This document shows positions 35,316 to 44,269 of a stretch of DNA of 64,000 nt, in pieces (the stretch's first letter is position 1; each line of letters starts with the position of its first letter). The translations under genes were made by a program, and so were the position numbers. Location: NCBI GenBank assembly GCA_044220875.1, contig JBGAQH010000005.1, positions 1-64,000 on the forward strand. The letters run 5' to 3'. The stretch is from JAEUIT01 sp044220875. GTDB taxonomy: Bacteria; Planctomycetota; Phycisphaerae; Phycisphaerales; SM1A02. A model generated the notes under the pieces. That model had not been told where the DNA came from, searched no databases, and worked only from the letters and a program-made list of their open reading frames with translations.

Positions 35316-36975
35316 GGACGCCGTAGCGGGCGAAGTCGAGATGGTCGCTCTCGTGGCTGTCGCAGTTGATGGCGATGAGGGCACCCCCCTCGACCGCGGC
35401 GCGGACGTGGGCATCGCGGAGATCGAGGCGCAGCGGATTGGCGTTGATCTCAAGCGCCACGTCATGCTCCCTCGCGGCGGCGACCAGTTCGCGGATGTCG
35501 ATCTCGAGACCAGGGCGGCCGTTGATGATCCGTCCGGTCGGATGGCCGAGGATCCGCACCGCCGGATGCTCGATCGCCTTGAGCAGCCGCCTCATGGCCA
35601 CGGCGCTCTCCTGGCGGAGCGAGGCGTGCGGGCTGGCGACGACGATGTCGAGCTCGCCTAACAGTTCGTCCTCGTAGTCGAGCCGCCCGTCGGTGAGGAT
35701 GTCGACCTCGCTGCCGACGAGGACCTGCATCGCGGGGTGCCTCGCCGCCGCCGCCCGCACCGCGGCGATGTGCTCGCGCAGCCGCTCGGGCGAAAGTCCG
35801 TTGGCCTGCACGCTTGACTTCGAGTGGTCGGTCACCGCAACGGTGTGAAAGCCCTTCGCCTGGGCGGCGAGGATCAGTTCGTCGATGCTCATCGAGCCGT
35901 CGCTGGCCCGGGTGTGGGCGTGCAGCTCGGCCCGGAGGTCGGCGACGTCGATGAGCGTCGGCAGGGGACCCGCGAGCGCCTGGCCGATCTCGCCGCGGTC
36001 CTCGCGGAGCTCGGGCGGGACCCAGGGGAGGCCAAGCTTCGCGAAGACCGCCTCCTCGGTCTCCGAGACGATCGGCGCGATGCCGCGGTGCTGCGGGCCC
36101 TCCTTGCCGTCGTCGACGAAGAGGCCGTACTCGTTCAGCCGGTAGCCCATCGAGATCGCCCGCTCGCGCAGCCGGACGTTGTGTTCCTTGCTGCCGGTGA
36201 AGTACATCATCGCGGCGCCGAAGCTCGCGAGCGGCAGCGTGCGCAGGTCGATCTGGACGCCGCGGGTCGTGACGACGCTGGTCTTCGTCTCGCCGGAGAC
36301 GAGCACCTTGGCGATGTCGGGCATGTTCCGGAACGCCGCGTGGGCCGCGGGCGGATCGTCCGAGGCGCAGAGGATGTCGACGTCGCCGATGGTCTCCCGC
36401 CCGCGGCGCAGGCTGCCCGCGTAGGCGACGCGACGGACGCCGGGGATGCGCTCCATGAGGGCGATCACCCCCTCGGCGAGGGGCAACGCCTCGCCGAGCC
36501 GGATGCGACCCGCCGACTGTTCGCTGAGGGCGATCGACTCGGCGATGTTCTGGAGCTTCTTCTCGCCGAAGCCCTTGATGCCGGCGAGTTCGCCGCTCGC
36601 GAGCTTGGCCTTGAGCGACGCGGTGTCGGTGACCCCGCGCTCCTTCCAGAGCACGGCGATCGTCTTCGGGCCGATCCCCGAGATGGCCAACAGTTCGCGC
36701 AGCCCGGCGGGAACCTCGGTGCGGAGCTGGTCGAGCTCGGCGATCGTCCCGGTCTCGACGTATTCGCGGATCTTCGCGGCGCTCGACGCCCCGATGCCGT
36801 CGACCGCCTCGAGCGCCCCCTTCGTCGCGGCCAGCGCCGCCGCGTCGTCGGCCATCGCGTCGAGGGCCCTCGCGACCTTCTGGAAGGCGATGACCTTGAA
36901 CTTGTTCGCCCCGAGGATCTCGAGGATCGACGCGAATTCCTCGAAGAGGGCGCTGAGCTCTGCGTTGGTGGCCAT
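35224..36975 (-). CDS. polX: DNA polymerase X family protein with PHP domain
   Basis: This 583-residue protein contains helix-hairpin-helix motifs (VDGIGASSAAKI, ISGIGPKTIAVLW), then a family X polymerase core. In the core, GSLRRGRETIGDVDILC gives the paired catalytic aspartates and VQIDLR the third. A PHP phosphoesterase domain occupies the C-terminal part (ELHAHTRASDGSMSI, AVTDHSKS, EINANPLRLDLRD). Bacterial PolX is a gap-filling repair polymerase with 3'-5' nuclease activity from PHP. The length is standard. It overlaps the 3' end of the convergent zinc-ribbon gene and precedes recG on the same strand, forming a repair cluster. Confidence 0.95.
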   Translation of the reverse strand: MATNAELSALFEEFASILEILGANKFKVIAFQKVARALDAMADDAAALAATKGALEAVDGIGASSAAKIREYVETGTIAELDQLRTEVPAGLRELLAISGIGPKTIAVLWKERGVTDTASLKAKLASGELAGIKGFGEKKLQNIAESIALSEQSAGRIRLGEALPLAEGVIALMERIPGVRRVAYAGSLRRGRETIGDVDILCASDDPPAAHAAFRNMPDIAKVLVSGETKTSVVTTRGVQIDLRTLPLASFGAAMMYFTGSKEHNVRLRERAISMGYRLNEYGLFVDDGKEGPQHRGIAPIVSETEEAVFAKLGLPWVPPELREDRGEIGQALAGPLPTLIDVADLRAELHAHTRASDGSMSIDELILAAQAKGFHTVAVTDHSKSSVQANGLSPERLREHIAAVRAAAARHPAMQVLVGSEVDILTDGRLDYEDELLGELDIVVASPHASLRQESAVAMRRLLKAIEHPAVRILGHPTGRIINGRPGLEIDIRELVAAAREHDVALEINANPLRLDLRDAHVRAAVEGGALIAINCDSHESDHLDFARYGVLTGRRGWLTAERCVNAWDRERLRRWVARAR

Positions 36976-37014
36976 GCGGGGAGCGTAGCCGCCGCGGCCG
37001 GCGCGGTGGGGCGC

Positions 37015-39153
37015 TCAGCCGACGTCGGCGAGACCTAACGCCTCGCCATAGGCATGCAGCAGCTTCCGCTTCAGCGGGAGATGCTCCGGCCGGGCAAGCG
37101 TCGGGTCGCCGGCGACGAGCTCCGCCGCGTCGCGTCGGGCGAGCGTGAGGAGCTCGAGGTCGCGGACCAGGTCGGCGACGCGGAAGGGAGGCAGTCCCGA
37201 CTGTCGCGCGCCGACGAGTTCGCCCGGCCCGCGGATCTCGAGGTCGAGCTCGGCGACGCGAAATCCGTCGGTGGTCTCGACGAGGGCCTGGAGGCGCCGC
37301 AGGGCCTCGTCGGTCACCGGCTCGCCGATGAGGATGCAGGTGCCGGGCAGCGCTCCGCGCCCCACGCGCCCGCGAAGCTGGTGGAGCTGGGCGAGTCCGA
37401 AGCGCTCGGCGTGCTCGATGATCATCACCGTCGCCTCCGGCACGTCGACGCCGACCTCAATGACCGTCGTCGCCACGATCGCGTCCAATTCGCCCGAGCG
37501 GAAGCGGCGCATGACGTCGTCGCGCTCCGCCGCGCTGAGCCGCCCGTGCATCGCCGCGAGCCGACGGCCCGCGAGCGGGCCCGCACTGAGCTTCGCGAGG
37601 TGCGTCGTCACGTCCGCGAGGGCCATGTCCGTGTCCCCCGCGGTCGGGTCGATCGCGGGGACGACGATGAACGCCCGCTCGCCGGCGGCGAGCTTCGGAT
37701 CGAGCCAGCGATAGACCTCGCTCGCCGCCTGCGGCGTGACCCATTTCGTCGTGACCGGCGAACGGCCCGGCGGCGCATGGCGAATCGTCGAGACGTCGAG
37801 GTCGCCGAAGACGGTGAGGGCGAGCGTGCGCGGAATCGGCGTCGCGGTCATCACCAGCACATGCGGCATGCGCGACGATGCCCCCGCCGATCGCTCGCGG
37901 AGGATCGCCCGCTGGGCGACGCCGAAGCGATGCTGCTCGTCGATGACGACGACCGCGAGATCCCTGAAGTGCACCCCTTCGCCGAGGAGTGCGTGCGTCC
38001 CGATCACGATGTCGACCTCGCCCTCGGCGAGCCGGGCGAGCATCGTGCGCCGCTCCCTGGCCCTGGTGCCGCCGGTGAGGAGCTCGATGCGGACGTCGCT
38101 CGAGGCGAGCATCGCCCGCAGGCTCGCGACATGCTGCTCGGCGAGGATCTCGGTCGGCGCGAGCAGGGCGCCCTGGGCGCCGTGGGCGACGGCGGTGAGC
38201 ATCGCGTACGCCGCGACGGCGGTCTTGCCGCTGCCGACGTCGCCCTGCAGCAGGCGATTCATCGGCGTGGTCTGGGCGAGATCGCGGGCGATCTCCGCGG
38301 CGACCGTCGACTGGTCGGGGGTGAGGGCGAAGGGGAGGCGCCGGCGGATCCGCTCGTCGATCGCCGGCGTCATCGGCAGGGCCTTGGCGTTGCCCTCGCG
38401 CCGCAGGTGCCAGCGCTTCACCATGACGCCGAGCTGGAGGAGCAGAAGCTCGTCGTAGGCGAGGCGGCGGCGCCCCTCGCGCATCGACTCCTCCGACTCG
38501 GGGCGGTGCATGCGCCGGTAGCTCTCGGCCAGCGGCAGGAGCGCCCGCTGCCGGCGGAGCTCCTCCGGCACCGCATCGGCGATCAGCGGAAGGGCGTCGT
38601 CGAGGATCGCGGCGACGGCCCGTTCTATTTTCGTCGTGGCCAGTTCTTCGCTCGCCGGATAGATCGGCCGCAGCTTGCCGGCGAGCGCCGGGCGCTCCTC
38701 GTCGGGCCCGTCGTCGATCGGCGTCCACTTCGGATTGACCATCTCGAGGTAGCCGCGGAATCGCTTCGCGTCCCCCTGCACGAGACCGCGCGAGCCGGGA
38801 TGGAGCTTCTGCCGCAGCCACGGGGCGTTGAACCAGACCAGGCGCACGCGACCCGAGCCGTCCTCAAGCGTCGCCTCGATCCGCGGCCGCGGTCCGGGCT
38901 GGATGCGCAGGGCCGCGATCTCGCCGCGCACCGCGATCACCCCCGCGGACTTCGCGCCGTCCTGCTGCGGCACCAGCGCGTCCGCGTCGCGGATCGTGCC
39001 CTCCTCGAGGTGTCGCTCGTAGCGGAGCGGGAGATGCTTGAGGAGATCGCCGACGGTGCCGATGCCCAGGTGCGCAAAGAGCTGTCGGCTGCGCGGGCCG
39101 ATGCCGGGCACCGTGGCGATGTCGGAGGAGAGCTTGATCGCGGCGTCGGTCAC
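37015..39153 (-). CDS. recG: ATP-dependent DNA helicase RecG
   Basis: This 712-residue helicase processes stalled forks and recombination intermediates. It begins with a helical region (VPGIGPRSRQLFAHLGIGTVGDLLKHLP) and a wedge/OB domain. The helicase domains have GDVGSGKT (Walker A), VVIDEQHRFGV (DEQH box), MTATPIPRT, and VGVDVPEATVMIIEHAERFGLAQLHQLRGRVGRG. The GTG at 39153 is chosen because a longer frame to 39522 runs through the divergent xseA gene. The divergent ATG of xseA is only 25 bases away, so the two promoters must lie inside each other's coding regions or overlap closely. Confidence 0.95.
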   Translation of the reverse strand: MTDAAIKLSSDIATVPGIGPRSRQLFAHLGIGTVGDLLKHLPLRYERHLEEGTIRDADALVPQQDGAKSAGVIAVRGEIAALRIQPGPRPRIEATLEDGSGRVRLVWFNAPWLRQKLHPGSRGLVQGDAKRFRGYLEMVNPKWTPIDDGPDEERPALAGKLRPIYPASEELATTKIERAVAAILDDALPLIADAVPEELRRQRALLPLAESYRRMHRPESEESMREGRRRLAYDELLLLQLGVMVKRWHLRREGNAKALPMTPAIDERIRRRLPFALTPDQSTVAAEIARDLAQTTPMNRLLQGDVGSGKTAVAAYAMLTAVAHGAQGALLAPTEILAEQHVASLRAMLASSDVRIELLTGGTRARERRTMLARLAEGEVDIVIGTHALLGEGVHFRDLAVVVIDEQHRFGVAQRAILRERSAGASSRMPHVLVMTATPIPRTLALTVFGDLDVSTIRHAPPGRSPVTTKWVTPQAASEVYRWLDPKLAAGERAFIVVPAIDPTAGDTDMALADVTTHLAKLSAGPLAGRRLAAMHGRLSAAERDDVMRRFRSGELDAIVATTVIEVGVDVPEATVMIIEHAERFGLAQLHQLRGRVGRGALPGTCILIGEPVTDEALRRLQALVETTDGFRVAELDLEIRGPGELVGARQSGLPPFRVADLVRDLELLTLARRDAAELVAGDPTLARPEHLPLKRKLLHAYGEALGLADVG

Positions 39154-39178
39154 TCGACGAGCGAATATAGTGCATCCG

Positions 39179-40696
39179 ATGGCCAAGCGTTCCGTCAGCT
39201 TCACCGATGCGATGCGGCTCTTCTCCGGCGAGGGAGGCACGGGCGAGCGCGGTGACGGCGGCCAGCGGCGCGAGCCGCCCGCGGAGACGGTCTCGCAGCT
39301 CGCGGCGCGCATCAAGGTCGCGCTCGAGTCGCTCGGCGACCCGATTCGCGTGCGTGGCGAGATCTCGAACTTCACCGACAAGGGCCACTGGTACTTCTCG
39401 CTGAAGGACGACGGAGCGGTCATCGGCTGCGCAATGTGGCGGGAGCAGGCCGGCCGCGTCGGCTGGACGCCGCGCGAGGGCGATGCGGTCGTCGCGACCG
39501 GCAACGTCTCCTTCTTCCCCAAGCAGGGCCGCGCCCAGTTCTACGTCCGGTCGATGGAGCGGGTCGGCGTCGGCTCGCTGCAGGAACGCTACGAGGCGCT
39601 CTGTCGTGAGCTCCGCGGGCTCGGCTACTTCGACGAGGAGCGGAAGTTCCCGCTGCCGAGCTTTCCGCGGCGCGTCGCGATCATCACCAGCGCCACCGGC
39701 GCGGCCGTCCACGATTGCCTCCGCACCGCGGCCCATCGCTGTCCCGCGGTGGGGATCGTCCTGGTCGACGTGCGGGTGCAGGGCGATGGCGCGGCCCAGG
39801 AAGTCGCGAGGGCGATTCGCGCCGTCGACCGCAACGCCGCCGCGATGGGAATCGACGCGATGCTCGTGACCCGCGGCGGCGGCTCGATCGAGGATCTCTG
39901 GTCCTTCAACGAACGGGTCGTCGCCGACGCCGTCTTCGCCCGGCGCGAGGTGCCGATCGTCGCCGCGATCGGCCACGAGTCGGACACGACGATCATCGAA
40001 CTCGTCGCCGACCGACGGGCGTCGACACCCACGCAAGCGATGATGCTCCTGACCCCCGATCGCGCGGAGCTTGACGAGCAGATCGACGCCCTTCGCGACC
40101 GGCTCGGAAGTTCGCTCCGCCGCTCGGTGCGCGAGCGACGCGAGGTGCTCCTGCGCATCGCGCGGCATCCCTTCCTGCGCTCGCCGCTGGTTCCGCTCGT
40201 GATCCGTCGCGAGCGTCTGGCCGAAGGCGAGCGGCGCCTCGACCGCGCCGCGACGCAGCGGCTGGGCGGCGCCCGCCAGGCGTTGGCCCGCGCCGAGGCG
40301 CTGGTCATGAGCCTGCGCCCGGAGTCGCGGCTGGAACGGGCGCGGCGCGAGGTGATCGAGCGTCGTCGGCGACTCGAGCGGGCGGCGCAGGACTGCCTGC
40401 GCCGCGCGGGCGATCGGGTGAACGCCCTTGCACGGCAGCTCGAGGCGGTCGCTCCGACCAGCGTCCTTGCCCGGGGATTCTCCTACACGCTCACCGACGA
40501 GGGGCGGCTTGTCCGCTCGGTGCGGGACGCTCCCCCCGGAACGCGCCTTTCGACCATGCTCGCCGACGGCGCCGTGCGTTCGCTGGTCGACGGCACGACC
40601 TCGATCCCCGCTCCGCAGAAGGGGTCCGCGTCCAAGCGCCCGCCGCGCCATCGGGAGCCGCCGCCGAGCGTCGGACTCTTCGGCGATGGCTCCTGA
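39179..40696 (+). CDS. xseA: Exodeoxyribonuclease VII large subunit
   Basis: This 505-residue protein has an N-terminal OB-fold (IRVRGEISNFTDKGHWYFSLKDDGAVIGCAMWR, about 50-140). The nuclease core contains VAIITSATGAAVHDCLRTAAHRC, LVTRGGGSIEDLWSFNE and AAIGHESDTTIIELVADRRASTPTQA. A long coiled coil (about 290-430) and a C-terminal segment (PTSVLARGFSYTLTDEGRLVRS) follow. With XseB it degrades single-stranded DNA in both directions. An N-terminal stretch of about 40 residues is low complexity. It forms an operon with xseB (45-base gap). Confidence 0.95.
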   Translation: MAKRSVSFTDAMRLFSGEGGTGERGDGGQRREPPAETVSQLAARIKVALESLGDPIRVRGEISNFTDKGHWYFSLKDDGAVIGCAMWREQAGRVGWTPREGDAVVATGNVSFFPKQGRAQFYVRSMERVGVGSLQERYEALCRELRGLGYFDEERKFPLPSFPRRVAIITSATGAAVHDCLRTAAHRCPAVGIVLVDVRVQGDGAAQEVARAIRAVDRNAAAMGIDAMLVTRGGGSIEDLWSFNERVVADAVFARREVPIVAAIGHESDTTIIELVADRRASTPTQAMMLLTPDRAELDEQIDALRDRLGSSLRRSVRERREVLLRIARHPFLRSPLVPLVIRRERLAEGERRLDRAATQRLGGARQALARAEALVMSLRPESRLERARREVIERRRRLERAAQDCLRRAGDRVNALARQLEAVAPTSVLARGFSYTLTDEGRLVRSVRDAPPGTRLSTMLADGAVRSLVDGTTSIPAPQKGSASKRPPRHREPPPSVGLFGDGS

Positions 40697-40741
40697 TGTC
40701 CGTCCTCCTCGTCGCACTGTTGCGGTGGTAGAGTGCGACGC

Positions 40742-41113
40742 ATGAGCCTGCCGGGCGACGCAGAATCCGATCGCAAGCGAAGCCGTGGGAAGAAGAGCCC
40801 CGGGCTCGGTGGTGAGGCGGGCAGCCACGCCGAGGGTGATGACGCCGCGCAGCGCGAGCTTGATGCGCAGGTCGCGAAGCTGCCGTATGAGGAGGCGCTC
40901 GAGCAGCTCGAGGCGATCATCGATCGCGTCGAGCATGGCGAGATCGGCCTTGAGGCGACGCTCGCCGAGTATCGGCGCGGGCGGGCGCTCCTTCGCCGCT
41001 GCCAGACGGTGCTCGACACCGCCGAACAGGAGATCCGGCGACTCTCGTTGAGCGATGTCGAAGCGGCTGGCCGGTCGGGCCATGGCGCGACGGATGACGC
41101 CGGGCAGCTCTGA
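40742..41113 (+). CDS. xseB: Exodeoxyribonuclease VII small subunit
   Basis: This 123-residue protein contains the XseB signature LPYEEALEQLEAIIDRVEHGEIGLEATLAEYRRGRALLRRCQTVLDTAEQEI (about 45-95). It is flanked by a charged, probably disordered N-terminus of about 40 residues. It binds XseA to form exonuclease VII. The ATG at 40742 is preferred; a GTG nine bases upstream is possible. It lies directly between xseA and the prepilin peptidase gene, 14 bases upstream of the latter. Confidence 0.93.
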   Translation: MSLPGDAESDRKRSRGKKSPGLGGEAGSHAEGDDAAQRELDAQVAKLPYEEALEQLEAIIDRVEHGEIGLEATLAEYRRGRALLRRCQTVLDTAEQEIRRLSLSDVEAAGRSGHGATDDAGQL

Positions 41114-41127
41114 CTCGATCCACCCTG

Positions 41128-42480
41128 ATGCCCCACATCGTCGACCTCATCACGGCACTCTGGACGCGGCACCCGCTGCCCGTGCCGCCCATCCTCGGGG
41201 AGGCGGTCGACGTCAGCGCCTGGGGCGGCTCGCTCATGACCCTCGAGATCATCGGGCGCATCGTGAGCTCGCTCTTTCTCTTCGCCTTCGGGGCCTGCGT
41301 CGGCAGCTTTCTGAACGTCGTCGTCTACCGCATTCCGGCAGGCCTCTCGGTGGTGACGCCGCCGAGCCGCTGTCCGACCTGCGGCGGCCGCCTGACCTGG
41401 CGCGAGAACCTGCCGGTCATCGGTTGGCTCATGCTCCGCGGCTCCTGCCGATTCTGCCGACAGCCCATCTCGATCCAATACCCGCTCATCGAGAGCGCGG
41501 TGGGGTTGATCTTCGTCGCCCTCTATCTCCTCTTCTACATCGCGCCCAACGACTCATGGATGGGCGCATGGGTCCTTCCGTGGTGGAAGGCCCAGGGCTT
41601 CGCGTGGTCATGGCCGCTCTTCGTCGCGCTCCTGGTGATGGTCGCGGGCCTTTTCGCCGCCACCATCGTCGACGCGCGGCACTACATCATTCCAGGCGAG
41701 ATCACCTGGACCATCGCCGGCGCCGGGTTGCTCGGCGCGATCGGCCAGCCCTTCCTGCCGATCTCCGGGCGAGCCCGCATGCTCACGCCGCCCTACGAAC
41801 TCGTCGGCCCAACGACGATGGGCGTCGCGATCGGTGGAACGGTGGGGCTGGTCGTGGCCACGATCCTCCTGCGGATGGGCGTCATTCCGCTCAGTTATGC
41901 CGACTTCGACGAGCACGTGAAGGAGGACGATGACCTCTCCTCCTATCCCTTCGCGCGACGTGAGACGCTGAAGGAACTGCTCTTTCTCGCGCCAACCGTC
42001 CTCGGGGCGATTGTCGGCGGATGGATCGCCTCCGCGTTCGGCGAGCCGACGGTGGCGGGGCCGACGCTGACGGTGCTCTCCTCGGCCGGCACGGCGCTCT
42101 TTGGCTTCCTCATCGGAGGGGCGATTCTCTGGGCGGTGCGGGTCTTCGGCACCCTTGGTTTCGGCAAGGAGGCGATGGGCCTTGGCGATGTGCATCTGGT
42201 CGCGGCGGTGGGCGCTGTCGTGGGCTGGAAGGGGGCGACCTGGACCTTCGTGATCGCGCTCCCCGTTGCCTTGGGCTATTCGCTCCTCGCGCTCTGCCTT
42301 CGACCGATCGTGCGACTTCCGGTGCGAGAACTGCCGCTCGGTCCCCATCTGGCGGTCGCCGCAGTCGTGGCCCTTCTCGCCGGCCCCTGGCTTCGGACCT
42401 TCGATCCGATGCTCGGACAGGGGTTTGCGAATCTCTGGGAGGCCATCCTCCTGAAGCTCCATCTCGGTCACAGCGGATAG
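41128..42480 (+). CDS. pilD: Prepilin peptidase (A24 family)
   Basis: This 450-residue integral membrane enzyme cleaves and N-methylates type IV prepilins and pseudopilins. After an N-terminal helix with GACVGSFLNVVVYRIP, a cytoplasmic loop has two CxxC pairs (CPTC and CRFC). The aspartyl catalytic motifs are TIVDARHYIIP and GLGDVHL. An insertion of about 100 residues between helices (HVKEDDDLSSYPFARRETLKEL) lengthens the protein relative to the usual 270-290. It starts 14 bases after xseB. Its substrates include the pseudopilin at 2188. All catalytic residues are present. Confidence 0.93.
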   Translation: MPHIVDLITALWTRHPLPVPPILGEAVDVSAWGGSLMTLEIIGRIVSSLFLFAFGACVGSFLNVVVYRIPAGLSVVTPPSRCPTCGGRLTWRENLPVIGWLMLRGSCRFCRQPISIQYPLIESAVGLIFVALYLLFYIAPNDSWMGAWVLPWWKAQGFAWSWPLFVALLVMVAGLFAATIVDARHYIIPGEITWTIAGAGLLGAIGQPFLPISGRARMLTPPYELVGPTTMGVAIGGTVGLVVATILLRMGVIPLSYADFDEHVKEDDDLSSYPFARRETLKELLFLAPTVLGAIVGGWIASAFGEPTVAGPTLTVLSSAGTALFGFLIGGAILWAVRVFGTLGFGKEAMGLGDVHLVAAVGAVVGWKGATWTFVIALPVALGYSLLALCLRPIVRLPVRELPLGPHLAVAAVVALLAGPWLRTFDPMLGQGFANLWEAILLKLHLGHSG

Positions 42481-42747
42481 TTCCCTGCTGGTGGTCCACC
42501 GGCGGATCGACTCGCATTGTGGGTTTTTCTGTGCGGCGATCCATCCACAATCGTGCCGCCCAACGGGCTCACTGGCGGGAGGAGCGGGGGGCGGCTTGCC
42601 TTTTTCGCCCATAGCCTCTGAAATGACGCTCTCGTTCAACCATCTTGCGGATGGTCTCGCCCGTCGTCGGTCCAACTTCGGACGCGCGGCAGGGAGACCG
42701 CCGCTTGCCATACACCGTCACACCCTGTGGAAAGGAAATCCAAACCC

Positions 42748-43425
42748 ATGTCCCGCCTGATGATCGCGTGCGCCATGACCAGCATGTTCGGCGCCTGCCT
42801 CCTGCTCACCGGATGCAACAACAAGGAGAAGGACGAGCTGGCGATGCTGAAGGACAAGAACTCGCAGCTCGGCACCGAGCTCGACACCACGAAGGCTGCC
42901 CTCGACGGGAGCGAGACCTCGCGTCGCGCTCTCGAAGAGGAGAACGCTCGCCTTCGCGCGGCCGCCGATGCCGCCGCGAAGGAACCCGCTCCGGCGCCCG
43001 GCGCCGGCGGCGGAGGCAGCGGCCCGGCGCTGCCCAAGGATCTTCCCGCCGGCGTGACCGCCCGCGTCGAAGGCAGCTCGGTGATTCTCGACATCCCGGG
43101 CGACGTCCTCTTTGACAGCGGCAAGGCGGTGCTTCGCAATGACGCGAAGAAGACCCTCGACGCGGTCGCGAAGAGCATCAAGAACAGCTACCCGGGCAAG
43201 AAGATCTCGGTCGAGGGCTTCACCGACAAGGACCCGATCAAGAAGAGCAAGTGGAGCGACAACTGGGAGCTCGGCTACGAGCGGGCCCGCGCGGTCGGCA
43301 AGTACCTCGCGACGAAGGGCTTCTCCGAGTCGCAGTTCCGCTTCGTCTCCTACGGCGCGACCGAGCCGAAGGGCTCGAAGAAGGAATCGCGGCGCGTGGA
43401 GCTGGCGATTATTGATGCCGGCTGA
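42748..43425 (+). CDS. OmpA-family (Pal-like) lipoprotein
   Basis: This 225-residue protein has a lipoprotein signal peptide ending LLLTGCNN (Cys near 23). A coiled-coil segment (about 30-75, ELAMLKDKNSQLGTEL) and a Gly/Pro linker follow. The OmpA C-terminal peptidoglycan-binding domain (about 100-225) contains DVLFDSGKAVLRNDAKKTLDAVA, VEGFTDKDP, YERARAVGKYL and RRVELAI. It probably anchors the outer membrane to peptidoglycan. No tolA/B/Q/R genes are adjacent, so it need not be Pal. The ATG at 42748 follows AAAGGA about 11 bases upstream. Its stop codon is part of the first unit of a 22-bp tandem repeat. Confidence 0.9.
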   Translation: MSRLMIACAMTSMFGACLLLTGCNNKEKDELAMLKDKNSQLGTELDTTKAALDGSETSRRALEEENARLRAAADAAAKEPAPAPGAGGGGSGPALPKDLPAGVTARVEGSSVILDIPGDVLFDSGKAVLRNDAKKTLDAVAKSIKNSYPGKKISVEGFTDKDPIKKSKWSDNWELGYERARAVGKYLATKGFSESQFRFVSYGATEPKGSKKESRRVELAIIDAG

Positions 43426-43523
43426 CGCCTGTGGGGATGCCGGCTGACGCCTGAGGGGATGCCGGCTAACGCCTGAGGGGATGCCGGCTAACGCCTAACG
43501 GTACGCCGGCCAACGCCTGGTGG
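43414..43523 (+). repeat. 22-bp tandem repeat array spanning the OmpA-protein stop codon
   Basis: Units begin at 43414, 43436, 43458 and 43480, each about 22 bp, with core gatgccggctgacgcctg. A fifth, degenerate unit at 43501 reads gtacgccggccaacgcctgg. Unit changes such as GGCTGA to GGCTAA keep a stop codon in frame. The first unit supplies the DAG-stop end of the upstream protein. Confidence 0.88.
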
Positions 43524-43561
43524 CGCCCCCCCTAACGCGACGCCCACTGATTCCAAACACC

Positions 43562-43589
43562 ACGGCCCCGCGATTCGTCGCGGGGCCGT
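43562..43589. terminator. bidirectional hairpin terminator with UUCG-type loop
   Basis: A perfect 12-bp stem (ACGGCCCCGCGA and complement) closes a TTCG loop. It lies between the OmpA lipoprotein gene and the convergent sigma-factor gene and can serve both. Confidence 0.85.
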
Positions 43590-43591
43590 TC

Positions 43592-44233
43592 TCATGCGCG
43601 AGCGCCGAGCTCGCGGGTGAGCCACGCCCGCGCCACGCGCCAGTCGAGGTCGACGGTGCGCGGCGAGACGCCTAACGCTTCGGCCGTTTCGTCGACGGTC
43701 ATGCCGGCGAAGACCCGCATCTCGACGATCTTCGCCTGGCGCTCGTCGAGGGCCGCGAGGCGCGTGAGGGCGTCGTCGAGGGCGACCACGTCCGCCGGAT
43801 TCTCGCCCGCCGCCGGTTCGATCGCGCCCCACTGCGATTCGACCAGGACGCGCTCGCGGTCGCCGCCGCGCTTCGCCGCGGACTTCGCCCGGGCATGATC
43901 AACGAGGATGTGCCGCATCGCCGTCGCCGCCAGGGCGAGGAAGTGGGCTCGGTCGTCGGCCCCGGCCGCGGCGCTGTCCACCAGTCGCATCCACGCCTCA
44001 TGGACGAGTGCCGTCGGCTGCAGCGTGTGGGAGGAGGCCTGCCCGCGGAAGAGCGAGCCGGCAAGCGAGCGAAGCTCGCCGTACAGCACCTCGAGCAGCC
44101 GACGGGCGGCGTCGTTGCGCTGGCTGTCGCTGCCGAGCCGCATCTGGGCGAGCAGTTCCGTTGCATGTCCCCCGGGCGTAGGCCCCGCGAGCGGGGGGCG
44201 CGGGGTGGGCCGCTGCGCAGCGTCGTCCTTCAT
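43592..44233 (-). CDS. ECF RNA polymerase sigma factor
   Basis: This 213-residue sigma factor resembles the one at 18274. Region 2 contains LYGELRSLAGSLFRGQASSHTLQPTALVHEAWMRLV, followed by VDHARAKSAAKRGGDRERV. Region 4 contains MRVFAGMTVDETAEALGVSPRTVDLDWRVARAWL. The sequence belongs to the planctomycete SigX6-like group, often coupled to WD40 or TPR kinases, but here no kinase gene follows on the minus strand; mlaD lies upstream. It therefore probably acts with a distant partner. A Pro-rich N-terminal extension of about 20 residues is present. Confidence 0.92.
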   Translation of the reverse strand: MKDDAAQRPTPRPPLAGPTPGGHATELLAQMRLGSDSQRNDAARRLLEVLYGELRSLAGSLFRGQASSHTLQPTALVHEAWMRLVDSAAAGADDRAHFLALAATAMRHILVDHARAKSAAKRGGDRERVLVESQWGAIEPAAGENPADVVALDDALTRLAALDERQAKIVEMRVFAGMTVDETAEALGVSPRTVDLDWRVARAWLTRELGARA

Positions 44234-44269
44234 GGCCGCCGATTGTACGGAGCGGGTGGCGCCGCACCA

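Noticed and set aside
39154..39522. Longer RecG start at 39522
   Set aside because: It runs antisense through the xseA OB-fold coding region and adds sequence unlike RecG.
43458..43680. Integron attC-like sites (GCCTAAC/GTTAGGC heptamers)
   Set aside because: The heptamer is frequent near stop codons and TTA-GG codons, is not paired as R/L boxes around cassettes, and no integrase gene is present.
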